From contig NZ_CP034539.1 of assembly GCF_003963535.1 (NCBI RefSeq), positions 10,354,001 through 10,418,000 of the forward strand: 64,000 bases of DNA. The letters run 5' to 3'. This document shows positions 17,555 through 26,107 of this stretch, in pieces (the first letter of the stretch is position 1; each line of letters opens with the position of its first letter). The position numbers and the translations under genes are program-made. This stretch comes from Streptomyces cyaneochromogenes (GTDB lineage: Bacteria; Actinomycetota; Actinomycetes; Streptomycetales; Streptomycetaceae). The notes beneath the pieces are model-generated. The model ran no database searches, had not been told where the DNA came from, and was given only the letters and a program-made list of their open reading frames with translations.

Positions 17555-17915
17555 GGCCTGTTGGGATCGCTTGTCGGCTCTGGGCTCAGTCCGCGCGGGT
17601 ACCGGGATGGTCGCTTTTATCCCGCGTCTGTGCAGGCAGGGCCCACCGGCAGGCCGGGGTGTCACCGGCAGTGCTCTCCGTGTTCGACGCGTGCGCGGCC
17701 CTTTCGGTGGGACGGCGTCCTTTGCGCCTGGCAGCTCCCATGCCCTGCAGTCGTTGCTACGACCGCTCGGCCGCCTGGTGGTCGCGGGTGGGAATCAAGA
17801 TGTCGTCCGCGATCACTACCGGGCCCTCCAGCGGCAGGCTCCACGGCCGGCCCTTGCGCACCGGATCCGGTTGGGGACTGCGCTCGACTTCTTCCCTCGC
17901 CGCGGCCGGGCTCCT
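17555..17915. other. Gene-free stretch
   Basis: 360 bases between convergent genes. No recognisable coding frame. The opening bases CTAAGGCCTGTTGGGATCG just follow the stop codon. Confidence 0.4.
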
Positions 17916-18620
17916 TCAGCTGATCGGCTGCCGAAGCTCGGCCCGGATCCGGAGGGTCCGCTCGGCGAGGCCCGCGAGGTCCACGTCCTTGGCGTCTCCG
18001 GAGGAGACCGCGGGGTCGATCTCGCCGATCAGCGCGCCGGTGTTGCCGTCGTTCCAGGCGCACAGCGGCATGATGACCCGCATGTTCAGGTCCGCCTTGG
18101 CGACCACCTGGCAGGTGACGGTGACGTCCGAGCCGGAGGGGCGGAAGTCCTCGGGTGCCCGGGCGACCGATATGCCGTCCGGGTCGGCGGCGTCCTTCAG
18201 CATGGTGTCCCGGGCGTCGTCGGCGTCCTTGAACCGGCCGTACATACCGCTGACGTTCAGCTGGCCACCACGGTCCGCGGGCGTGTAGATCGCGACGGCC
18301 GCCCGGATGTCACGACCGCCCAGCGCGCTCTCGGCGTGCTGCTCGAAACTGTCCTGCGGGGAGTCGGAGAAGTCCTGCTCCATCTCGTACTCACCGCCGA
18401 GCAGGGTCTTGGGCAGGGTCAACCGGTACCGCGCCTCGGGAAAGTCTCCGTCGGTGCCGCCCTTGCTGAACACGATCGCGACCCAGGCGACGATCAACAG
18501 GGCCATGGCCCCGCCTACGACCCCCACGACGACACCGGCCCGGCTCTTCTTCGGCGGCGGGGGCGGCAGGAGGTACGGCTGGGACGCGGGGGACTGCTGC
18601 GGGGGCGGGGGCGTGGACAT
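17916..18620 (-). CDS. Single-pass membrane protein with extracellular domain
   Basis: 234 residues. A proline-rich cytoplasmic N terminus (TPPPPQQSPAS, PPPPPKK) is followed by one transmembrane helix (AGVVVGVVGGAMALLIVAWV, about 28-50) and an extracellular domain of about 180 residues with two cysteines (VTVTCQVVAK and MPLCAWND). Typical of unnamed actinobacterial surface proteins. ATG at 18620. No operon partner. Confidence 0.75.
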   Translation of the reverse strand: MSTPPPPQQSPASQPYLLPPPPPKKSRAGVVVGVVGGAMALLIVAWVAIVFSKGGTDGDFPEARYRLTLPKTLLGGEYEMEQDFSDSPQDSFEQHAESALGGRDIRAAVAIYTPADRGGQLNVSGMYGRFKDADDARDTMLKDAADPDGISVARAPEDFRPSGSDVTVTCQVVAKADLNMRVIMPLCAWNDGNTGALIGEIDPAVSSGDAKDVDLAGLAERTLRIRAELRQPIS

Positions 18621-18649
18621 GCCGTGAAGCTACTGCACACACAGCTCAC

Positions 18650-18990
18650 CCAGGGCGTGGTAGCCCCTCGACCGCCGCCTCTTCACTGGCGGTCGAGGCA
18701 CCGTTCACCCCTGCGTCGATCGCCGTCCTCACCTCCGCGAGGATGTCCTGGGCGTAGGTGCCGTTGAAGGCCTTCGCCTCGCGTGAGCCGAGACATCAGT
18801 TGCTGGACTGCTGGCCGATCCTCGTCGACCTTGATCGCGGAGACATACGCTTCGGGACCCTCGACGAGCGCCACCTGCTGGCCAGGAGAGATGCAGAGTC
18901 CGGCCAGCGAATTTAAGGGTCGCGTCCACCGCAGGCCACTGCTCGATGGCACGGCCCGGCCCCATTGCGGCGGGCCGGGTCCAAGTGCCA
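18650..18990 (-). pseudogene. Degraded gene, possibly solute-binding or lipoprotein C-terminus
   Basis: The minus strand gives GQQVALVEGPEAYVSAIKVD, EDRPAVQQLMSRLT and, in another frame, REAKAFNGTYAQDILAEVR then TAIDAGVNGAS. Together they look like a single C-terminal domain broken by a frameshift near 18780. DRPAVxxL...TSxEAKxF recalls NLPA/MetQ-type binding proteins, but I am not sure. No start is visible. Confidence 0.35.
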
Positions 18991-19027
18991 CAGCGGCAGT
19001 TTGTCGCAGACCTTGTCCGTATGGAGG

Positions 19028-19540
19028 TCAGTGGTGACGCCTCTCGATTGCTCGGAAGCTGCCGACCAGCGCGAATGGCACTGTGGCCCCGTCGAGGACT
19101 GGCGTGCCGTCGATTGCGCTACTTGAGTTACGAGGCCCGATTTTCGCAATTGCAGAGCCGTTGTCGCAGGTAATTCCGCGGAAGAATTCGACCGTCCTGT
19201 CACTCTCGTTGAGGACGTTGAAGCTGGTCGCGGGACTGCTGATCACAGCGGTGCACACGCCCGGCTCGGCTGCGAACGTTCGCTCGTTGACGTGGATCCG
19301 CCCGTCGTCGTTGTTCCGTCCATGAGCGTCGTTCCGGTAGTTGTAGTCGGTCTGGCCGTCGCCTCCCTGTCCCTGAGGGACAGAGGCGTCGGCGTCCTGC
19401 ACCGACGGGACGGACTTCGGGACGGAACTGGAAGCCGAGGCGTAGTTCACGCCGGTTGCGGCAAGGACGGTGACGCCCACCGACAATGCGATCGCGACAA
19501 CGGTCCGCGTGCGCATTCCATTCTTCCTTCTTACAGGCAT
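19028..19540 (-). CDS. Secreted hypothetical protein
   Basis: 170 residues from ATG 19540; an alternative ATG at 19516 (MRTRTVV) has a similarly good ribosome-binding site. Signal peptide TVVAIALSVGVTVLAATGV. The mature part has a low-complexity Asp/Asn/Gly-rich linker (NYRNDAHGRNNDDGRIHVN) and a C-terminal domain with two cysteines (VCTAVISSPATSF and GITCDNGSAIAKIG). Function unknown. Confidence 0.7.
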   Translation of the reverse strand: MPVRRKNGMRTRTVVAIALSVGVTVLAATGVNYASASSSVPKSVPSVQDADASVPQGQGGDGQTDYNYRNDAHGRNNDDGRIHVNERTFAAEPGVCTAVISSPATSFNVLNESDRTVEFFRGITCDNGSAIAKIGPRNSSSAIDGTPVLDGATVPFALVGSFRAIERRHH

Positions 19541-20340
19541 TCCGTTTCTCCATCTCTCGGCGTGTCGGCTGAGCCGGCCGACTATGAATGAACATACTCA
19601 TGGCTAATTCTGTCGCCACCTCAGAAATATCTGACGGGCGATAAGGTGGGGCTGATCGGGCGTTCGAAGGCTCGAGGTCAGGTTTGTGACGCTCCATCAG
19701 AAAAGCGAAGCGGTAAGTGACTTGGTGGCACAGTTGAGCCGCTCGGGGGACTGGGCTGACGCCCCTTCACACTTCTGCTGGCGTGTCGGCTATTGACAAG
19801 ACTCCGCACGGCGGCTAGCGGGCCACCCCGGACTCGTGGATTCGTCCTGTTCAGCGCCTGGCGGCTGGCGGTGCAGCGGGTGTGCGAGGCGGTCGCGGGA
19901 TGGCTGTGCGGCGCCGTTGTGCCAGGTCACGGCGGGCGCCAGGGCAGGTTCGCCGGCCGATACGGCCACGGTGAGGGGGTCGCAGCGTCCAGGATCATGC
20001 CCCTCGTGCGGAGCCAAGGACTTCTTCTATCTACCCGCCTGCTCTTCACACCCGCTGTCGCCGCCGCTCTGGAGGTCGGCCGAAGAGTTCGGGGGGCGCC
20101 TCAGCGAGTCGTCCGCCGCTCAAGGCACAGTCCGCGCCTGGGGTGCCGAGATGGAGACCCAGTTCGCGCGTGGGGTCCTGCGTGACCAGCGCGCGGGCGG
20201 AATCTGCTTCAGAGACTGGCGCGACCGCTGGTGGAACGGCCGCGTCGTTGAGCCCCACCCAGAGCCTCCTACCTTGTGCCGGGCAGGTTGGAAGGCCGCC
20301 ATGACCGCGTCCAATGCCTGCTCGCCGCGATCGACAGCTG
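19541..20340. other. No supported gene
   Basis: 800 bases with open frames on both strands but no recognisable family, start or ribosome-binding site. The first 100 bases upstream of 19540 are relatively AT-rich (ACATACTCATGGC near 19595) and likely hold that gene's promoter. Confidence 0.4.
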
Positions 20341-20835
20341 TCAGGAAAGCCCCGACGCTCGGAGCACTGCCCGCACGTTCTCGTCGTCGATGCGGTGACC
20401 GAGCCGGTCGAGGACGTTCGTACCGTGGCGCAGCGTGCCGTATTCCAGGGAGCGGCGCACGCCCGTGTCGAGTTCGTGCCAGAGAAAGGGGCTGGCTCGT
20501 GAGGGTCCGGGATCGAGTTCCAGGCGGTGGCCGTAGGGGTCACGGAGGATCAGATGGGGGAAGGCGCCGTCGTATTGGCGTACGGCGACCAGCGTGTCCG
20601 TGTGGACGACGAGCCGGCGCCACGGGGTGCGTACTGCCGGCCAGCCGGGGCCCGCGCTCACCCGAGGCGGCAGCAGGAAGGTGAACACCGCGGTCGACGA
20701 GAGGGGCCGGAGCAGGGCGCGGAGGGGCGTCAGGCTTGTCGGTCGTGGGACGGGAGATGCCCGTCTCCGCGGCGACGTGCGCGATACCAAGTGGGCCGCT
20801 GCGGCCCGCTCCCGGTTCACCACCCCGGCCTGCAC
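20341..20835 (-). CDS. Conserved hypothetical protein, N terminus uncertain
   Basis: The C-terminal 90 residues look well conserved: TDTLVAVRQYDGAFPHLIL, RDPYGHRLELDPG, FLWHELDTGVRRSLEYGTL and IDDENVRAVLRASGL. The N-terminal part includes a hydrophobic segment (LRPLSSTAVFTFLLPPRVSA) but also an irregular leader, so the true start may be near 20750. I recall similar actinobacterial membrane-associated proteins without a known function. It may be slightly truncated or altered at its 5' end. Confidence 0.55.
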   Translation of the reverse strand: MQAGVVNRERAAAAHLVSRTSPRRRASPVPRPTSLTPLRALLRPLSSTAVFTFLLPPRVSAGPGWPAVRTPWRRLVVHTDTLVAVRQYDGAFPHLILRDPYGHRLELDPGPSRASPFLWHELDTGVRRSLEYGTLRHGTNVLDRLGHRIDDENVRAVLRASGLS

Positions 20836-20879
20836 TTACACTGAGTAACAAGGGATGATCGTGACATACCGGATTCATC

Positions 20880-21875
20880 GTGCGCCAGCAGTGGATGCTC
20901 GTACCGGCCCTCACTCTGGTCCTCGTGGCGGTGCCCGCGATCTCGGCGCGGGCACAGGGTGAGGAAGTCCCGCGCGGCCCCACGTTCGGCGCGCGCGCTC
21001 TGCAGGCGCTGGTCGACGGTATCCAGTTCGGGGTCATCATCGCGATCACGTCGGTCGGACTGTCGCTGATCTTCGGGACCATCCACTTGATCAACTTCGC
21101 GCACGGTGAGTTCGTGACGATCGGTGCCACCTTCGCGTTCTTCCTCAACGCCTCCGAGGCCGGTCCGGGCTGGCACCTGATCCCCGCCGCCATCGCCGCG
21201 GTGGCCTTCGGCGCCCTGCTGGGCGGAGCTGTCGATCGCGGTATCTGGCGCCCGCTGAGGGCTCGGGGTACCGGGCTGATCAACATGTTCATCGTCACCA
21301 TCGGGCTCTCACTGTTGCTGCGGCACGTCGTGCTCGTGCTGTACGGAACCCGGCCGGCCTCTTACGGGCAGTACGACATCCAGAGCACGATCGGTCTGGG
21401 GCCGGCCGGAATCACCCCACGTGACCTCACCGTCACCCTGCTCTCCGTACTGGTGCTGGTCGGCATCGCCGTACTCCTGCAGAAGACGCGGATCGGCACG
21501 GCTGTCCGGGCCGTCTCCGCCAACCGGGACCTCGCGGAGGCGTCGGGTATCGATGTGCAGCGGGTGGTGCTGTTCGTGTGGATGCTCGCCGGCGGGCTGG
21601 CCGCACTGGGCGGGGTCTTCTTCGGCCTGGTCGAGATCGTCACCTGGGACATGGGCTTCAAGCTCCTGCTGCTCATGTTCGCGGGGATCATCCTGGGCGG
21701 CCTCGGCTCCGCCTACGGTGCGATGGTCGGCAGCCTCGTCATCGGCATCGTCGCCCAGATGTCCACCCTGTGGTTCCCGGTGGACCTGCAGTACGCGTGG
21801 GCGCTGCTCGTGCTGATCGTCGTCCTGCTGGTCCGGCCACAGGGCATCCTCGGCCGAGCAGAACGCGTGGGCTGA
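20880..21875 (+). CDS. Branched-chain amino acid-type ABC permease (LivH type)
   Basis: 331 residues, GTG start. Polytopic inner-membrane permease of the HAAT family. Signature blocks: VGLSLIFGTIHLINFAHGEF near residue 55 and ANRDLAEASGIDVQRV, the loop that contacts the ATPase, with GIILGGLGSAYGAMVGSL near the end. About 8 membrane helices. An N-terminal signal-like segment (LVLVAVPAISARAQG) precedes the core, which is unusual. First gene of a five-gene transporter locus; 10 bases to the next gene. Confidence 0.93.
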   Translation: MRQQWMLVPALTLVLVAVPAISARAQGEEVPRGPTFGARALQALVDGIQFGVIIAITSVGLSLIFGTIHLINFAHGEFVTIGATFAFFLNASEAGPGWHLIPAAIAAVAFGALLGGAVDRGIWRPLRARGTGLINMFIVTIGLSLLLRHVVLVLYGTRPASYGQYDIQSTIGLGPAGITPRDLTVTLLSVLVLVGIAVLLQKTRIGTAVRAVSANRDLAEASGIDVQRVVLFVWMLAGGLAALGGVFFGLVEIVTWDMGFKLLLLMFAGIILGGLGSAYGAMVGSLVIGIVAQMSTLWFPVDLQYAWALLVLIVVLLVRPQGILGRAERVG

Positions 21876-21885
21876 GAGGTGCGTC

Positions 21886-22878
21886 ATGGACTTCTCGGTC
21901 ATCGTCTCCGACGCGCTGCGCTCCGGAATCGGCCCCATCGCCGCCATCTACGCGCTCGCCGCGATGGGGTTGAACCTGCACTTCGGCTACACGGGGCTCC
22001 TGAACTTCGGCCAGGTCGGGTTCATGCTGGTCGGCGGCTACGGGCTCGCCATCACGGTGTCGACGTTCGACGGCCCGATGTGGCTCGGTGTCCTGGGCGG
22101 AATCGCCTGCGCGATCGTGCTGGCCCTGCTGCTCGGCCTGCCCACCCTGCGGCTGCGCGCCGACTACCTCGCCATCACCACGATCGCGGCGGGGGAGACG
22201 CTACGGCTGTTCTACCGGTCCAGCTGGGCCGAGCCGGTCACCGGTGGGGTGTTCGGGCTGCAGAGGTTCGCGAACGACTTCTACGCGCTCAGCCCCATCG
22301 AGCCCGGCACCTACGGTGTGTGGCTGGTGAGATTCAGCTCCCGCGACCTGTGGGTGATGATCGTCGCATGGGCGCTGGTGCTCGTAGTCGGAAGTCTGCT
22401 CGCCCTGCTGATCCACAGCCCGTGGGGCCGTGTCATCCGGTCGATCCGTGAGGACGAGGTAGCAGCGCGCAGCCTCGGCAAGAACGTCTACGCGTACAAG
22501 ATGCAGAGCCTGGTGCTGGGCGGCGTCATCGGGGCGGTCGCGGGCATGATGCAGGCGATCCAGGTGCAGTCAGTGAACCCGGACAACTACGATCCGGCCG
22601 TCACGTTCTTCCTGTACACGCTGCTCGTCCTCGGAGGTGCCGGGCGGATCCTCGGACCGGTCGTCGGTTCGATCCTGTTCTGGCTCGTCCTCAGCTTCCT
22701 CGACAGCGCGCTGCGCCAGGCCATCGACGCCGGGTACATATCGCCGGACCTCATCAGTACGTCGGAGGTCGGCGCGGTGCGCTTCGCGCTGGTCGGAGTC
22801 GCCCTGATCCTTTTGGTCGCGTTCAGGCCGCAGGGCGTTCTCGGCAGCCGGAAGGAGATGGTGCTCAGTGGCCGCTGA
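21886..22878 (+). CDS. Branched-chain amino acid-type ABC permease (LivM type)
   Basis: 330 residues, ATG at 21886. Membrane permease with MGLNLHFGYTGLLNFGQVGF, the hallmark of LivM, and the ATPase-contact loop IREDEVAARSLGKNVYAYK near residue 190. Its 3' end overlaps the following ATPase gene by 11 bases, so translation is coupled. It partners with the LivH-type permease to form the channel. Confidence 0.93.
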   Translation: MDFSVIVSDALRSGIGPIAAIYALAAMGLNLHFGYTGLLNFGQVGFMLVGGYGLAITVSTFDGPMWLGVLGGIACAIVLALLLGLPTLRLRADYLAITTIAAGETLRLFYRSSWAEPVTGGVFGLQRFANDFYALSPIEPGTYGVWLVRFSSRDLWVMIVAWALVLVVGSLLALLIHSPWGRVIRSIREDEVAARSLGKNVYAYKMQSLVLGGVIGAVAGMMQAIQVQSVNPDNYDPAVTFFLYTLLVLGGAGRILGPVVGSILFWLVLSFLDSALRQAIDAGYISPDLISTSEVGAVRFALVGVALILLVAFRPQGVLGSRKEMVLSGR

Positions 22879-23755
22879 AACCGTCGTGTCCAACACCGGC
22901 CGCCTGTCCGCGATCGTTCCCGAGCCGGGGGTGCGCAAGCCCGACCCTCTGCTCGTCCTGGATCAGGTGACTCGTACCTTCGGCGGTCTCATCGCCGTGC
23001 GCGTCGAGCACCTGGAGGTGCAGCGCGGGGCCATCACGGCGCTCATCGGGCCCAACGGCGCCGGCAAGACCACGCTGTTCAATGTGGTGAGCGGGTTCGA
23101 CCGGGCCGACGGCGGCCGGTGGTCGTTCGACGGACAGCCGCTCACCGGCTCCCCGGCGCACCGGGTGGCGCGGCGGGGACTGGTCCGTACGTTCCAGCTC
23201 ACCAGGACCCTCGCCCGGCTCACCGTGCTGGAGAACCTGCTGCTCGCCGCACCCGGGCAACGCGGCGAGCGAGCCCTGCCCGCGCTGCTGCGACCGCTGT
23301 GGCACGGGCAGGAGCGGGAGTACGAGCGCCAGGCCGACGCACTGCTGGACCGGTTCCGGCTCGGACCCTTGCGCGACGACCACGCCGGCACGCTCTCCGG
23401 CGGTCAGCGCAAACTGCTGGAACTGGCCCGCGCGCTGATGGCCCGGCCGGTCATGCTCCTGCTCGACGAACCGATGGCCGGGGTGAACCCCGCCCTGACC
23501 CAGTCGCTGCTCGGACACATCACCCAACTGCGCGACGAGGGCCTGACGGTGTGCTTCGTCGAGCACGACATGGACGTGGTGATGGGCATCAGCGACTGGG
23601 TGGCCGTCATGGCCGACGGCCGGCTGGTGGCCGAGGGCCCACCGCACACGATCGGCCGGAACGCCGCAGTCGTGGACGCCTACCTGGGCAAGCGGCACGA
23701 CGAACCGGAGGCGACCACGGAGAAGGAGAAGGAGCAGGAAAAGGAGGAGGAGTAG
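22868..23755 (+). CDS. Branched-chain amino acid-type ABC ATPase (LivG type)
   Basis: 295 residues, GTG start overlapping the permease gene. Walker A is GPNGAGKTT, signature LSGGQRKLLELARALM, Walker B MLLLDEPMAGVNP and switch His in FVEHDMDVVM. The charged C-terminal tail is a repetitive Glu/Lys run (about 23720-23752), low complexity. An extended N terminus of about 35 residues precedes the ABC domain. It supplies ATP hydrolysis for the transporter. Confidence 0.93.
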   Translation: MAAETVVSNTGRLSAIVPEPGVRKPDPLLVLDQVTRTFGGLIAVRVEHLEVQRGAITALIGPNGAGKTTLFNVVSGFDRADGGRWSFDGQPLTGSPAHRVARRGLVRTFQLTRTLARLTVLENLLLAAPGQRGERALPALLRPLWHGQEREYERQADALLDRFRLGPLRDDHAGTLSGGQRKLLELARALMARPVMLLLDEPMAGVNPALTQSLLGHITQLRDEGLTVCFVEHDMDVVMGISDWVAVMADGRLVAEGPPHTIGRNAAVVDAYLGKRHDEPEATTEKEKEQEKEEE

Positions 23756-23757
23756 CG

Positions 23758-24498
23758 ATGTCCGTCCAGGAGCAGGCGCCGGTGCTGGCGGCCGACGACA
23801 TCGTCGCCGGCTACGTCCCCGGCGTCGACGTGCTGCGCGGATGCAGCATCGAGGTGTGGCCGGACGAGGTGGTCGGCGTGATCGGCCCGAACGGCGCCGG
23901 CAAGTCGACGCTGGTCAAGGCCGTCTTCGGGCTGCTGCGGGTGCGCGGCGGCACCGTGCGGCTGCGCGGCGAGGACGTCACCAACCAGCCCGCCCACGAA
24001 CTGGTCCGACGGGGCGTGGGCTACGTACCGCAGCTGCAGAACGTGTTCCCCACCCTGACCGTAGAGGAGAACCTGCGGATGGGCGCCTACCTGCGGCCCA
24101 AGGACTACGCCCGGCAGGCCGCCGCGGTGGAGGAGCTCTTCCCCGTACTGGCCGATCGCCGGAAGCAGAAGGCGGGCGCGATGTCCGGCGGCGAACGCCA
24201 GATGCTCGCGATGGCGCGTGCGCTGATGACGCGGCCGCAGTTGATGCTGCTCGACGAGCCGTCGGCCGGCCTGTCGCCGCTCCATCAGGACCACGTCTTC
24301 GACCGGTGCAGAACGATCAACAGCGCGGGCGTCGCCGTGCTCATGGTCGAGCAGAACGCCCGCAGGTGCCTGCAGTTCTGCGACCGCGGCTACGTCCTCG
24401 ACCAGGGCCGCAACGCCTACACCGGCGCGGGTACGGCGCTGCTCCACGACGAGAAGGTGATCGAGCTCTACCTGGGCACGCTCGCCCGCGTCCGGTGA
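23758..24498 (+). CDS. Branched-chain amino acid-type ABC ATPase (LivF type)
   Basis: 246 residues, ATG at 23758, two bases after the LivG-type stop. Walker A GPNGAGKST, Q-loop YVPQLQNVFPTLTVEENL, signature MSGGERQMLAMARALM, Walker B LMLLDEPSAGLSP and switch region MVEQNARRCL. Last gene of the plus-strand operon. It faces the binding-protein gene, with 25 bases between stops. Confidence 0.93.
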   Translation: MSVQEQAPVLAADDIVAGYVPGVDVLRGCSIEVWPDEVVGVIGPNGAGKSTLVKAVFGLLRVRGGTVRLRGEDVTNQPAHELVRRGVGYVPQLQNVFPTLTVEENLRMGAYLRPKDYARQAAAVEELFPVLADRRKQKAGAMSGGERQMLAMARALMTRPQLMLLDEPSAGLSPLHQDHVFDRCRTINSAGVAVLMVEQNARRCLQFCDRGYVLDQGRNAYTGAGTALLHDEKVIELYLGTLARVR

Positions 24499-24523
24499 CT
24501 CCCGTCCTGTCCTGTCCTCCCGG

Positions 24524-25771
24524 TCACCCCTGAGCCTTGCTGATCTCGGTACGCAGTGTCTGCAACTGTCCCTCGTCGTTGTAGCCGTACACCTCGATCG
24601 TCGCCTGGCCGGGTTCTCCCTTGTCGGTGAAGTCGAGCGGACCGCTCACGCCGTCGTAGTCGATGTTCCTGCCGTCGGCAAGCAGCTCCTTGCAGGCCGC
24701 GAACGAGGTGCACTTCTCACCGTCCTTGGTGATCCCGTTCATCTCCTTCACGTACTGGCCCGGGTCGTCGGACCCCGCCTTCTCGGCGGCGAGCGCGATC
24801 GTCGTCACGCAGTCGAACACCTGCGGCCCGAACTGCAGCTCTTTGAGCTCCGGCGCGAACTCCTTGAGATCCTTCACGTACTGCTCGTTGGACGCCGATG
24901 CCGGCGCGGTTCCCTTCATCCCGGAGAGCCTCTCCGGCTCATTCGGGGCGACCAGCGACGGCAGCTCCTCGCTGCGCAGTCCGTCGGCGCCGTAGACGCC
25001 GATCCGGTCGGGACCGAGCCCGGCCTCGATCATGGCCTGCAGGATCTGGGCGCCTTCCTCGAACGCGATCACCACGGCGGCGTCCGGCCTGGAGTTCTCC
25101 ACCTGCTGCACGACCTGATCGAAGTTGGTCGCCCTCGGGTCGTACGTCTCGGCGAGCGTCACCGTCACACCGCTGTCCTCAAGACCCTTCTGCGTGGCCT
25201 CCAGCAGGCCGCGCCCGTAATCGTCCGCCCGCGCGATCAGGGCAACACGGTCGTGGCCGTCGTCCCGGATGACATCCGCCAGGACAGGCCCCTGCAACAC
25301 GTCGCTCGGGGCGGTACGGAAGTAGAACCCGTCGTCCTCGTAGTCGGTGAACGTAGGAGCGGTGTTCGACCCCGAACACTGCACGACGCCCGCTCCGGTC
25401 ACCCGGTCGATGAACGACAGCGACATGCCGGAGGCGGCGGCGCCGATGATCGCGTCCACGCCCGCTGCGAGGACCCGGTCGGCGGACTGCGCCGCAACGG
25501 CCTCCTGGCCCGCCTCGTCACCGGAGACCACTGCCGGCACCGGCTTGCCCAGTACCCCGCCGGCGTCATTGATTGTCTGTATCGCGAACTTCAGCGACTC
25601 GATCTGCGGTGGGCCGAGGTAGGCCAGCTGTCCCGTCTCCGGCAGGACATACCCGAACTGGAGCTCACCATCGCCGGGCTCGGCCCGGGCGGTGCTCGTC
25701 GCCCCACAGACGGCTATCACAAGGGCTGCCGCGCTCGTGAGGATCGCGGACCGCCGAATCGACGCTTTCAT
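24524..25771 (-). CDS. ABC transporter substrate-binding protein (LivK type)
   Basis: 415 residues, ATG at 25771. Exported: signal segment ILTSAAALVIAVCGATSTARA. The periplasmic-binding fold of type I follows (FGYVLPETGQLAYLGPPQ, INDAGGVLGKPVPAVVSGDE, VDAIIGAAASGMSLSFID, GIRNDDGHDRVALIA-like segment). Family 6 binding proteins take amino acids, amides or urea; the ligand cannot be fixed here. It is convergent with its transporter genes instead of in front of them, so it has its own promoter upstream of 25771. A short inverted repeat (GGTGAC/GTCACC, 24494-24528) in the junction could terminate transcripts. Confidence 0.9.
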   Translation of the reverse strand: MKASIRRSAILTSAAALVIAVCGATSTARAEPGDGELQFGYVLPETGQLAYLGPPQIESLKFAIQTINDAGGVLGKPVPAVVSGDEAGQEAVAAQSADRVLAAGVDAIIGAAASGMSLSFIDRVTGAGVVQCSGSNTAPTFTDYEDDGFYFRTAPSDVLQGPVLADVIRDDGHDRVALIARADDYGRGLLEATQKGLEDSGVTVTLAETYDPRATNFDQVVQQVENSRPDAAVVIAFEEGAQILQAMIEAGLGPDRIGVYGADGLRSEELPSLVAPNEPERLSGMKGTAPASASNEQYVKDLKEFAPELKELQFGPQVFDCVTTIALAAEKAGSDDPGQYVKEMNGITKDGEKCTSFAACKELLADGRNIDYDGVSGPLDFTDKGEPGQATIEVYGYNDEGQLQTLRTEISKAQG

Positions 25772-26107
25772 CTCCGCCTCCGCTCGTACAGGCGGCGGTG
25801 GTGGTCGAGAGGCCGGCCATCCGCCCGCCCTCTGTACATGAGCGTAGAACTCATTCGGCGGTCGGAAAAGCGAAGACTATGCAGGTTTGCGAAGGGTCGG
25901 GCTCAGTGGTCCCTGCTCACGCTCCTCGCCTCGTCCGGGCGGTGTGTGCAGCGTGACCATGGCCTGCACAGCATGACTGGCAGTCCGTGGGGCGATTTGT
26001 TGCGTGAGCGTGGCGAAGAGGGTCAGGCGCGCGTCCGGGCGCGCGACTGGCGAGCACGAGACGACCGTGAGGTGAGCATGCCTTCTGCGCCCTCCAGATG
26101 TACGTGT
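25772..26107. other. Gene-free stretch
   Basis: 336 bases upstream of the binding-protein gene and downstream of the phosphatase gene. It should carry the promoter of the former. No clear operator seen. Confidence 0.4.

Noticed and set aside
19836..20684. 282-codon plus-strand frame
   Set aside because: Arg/Gly-rich translation with no motifs, antisense to the better-supported frame at 20341-20835.
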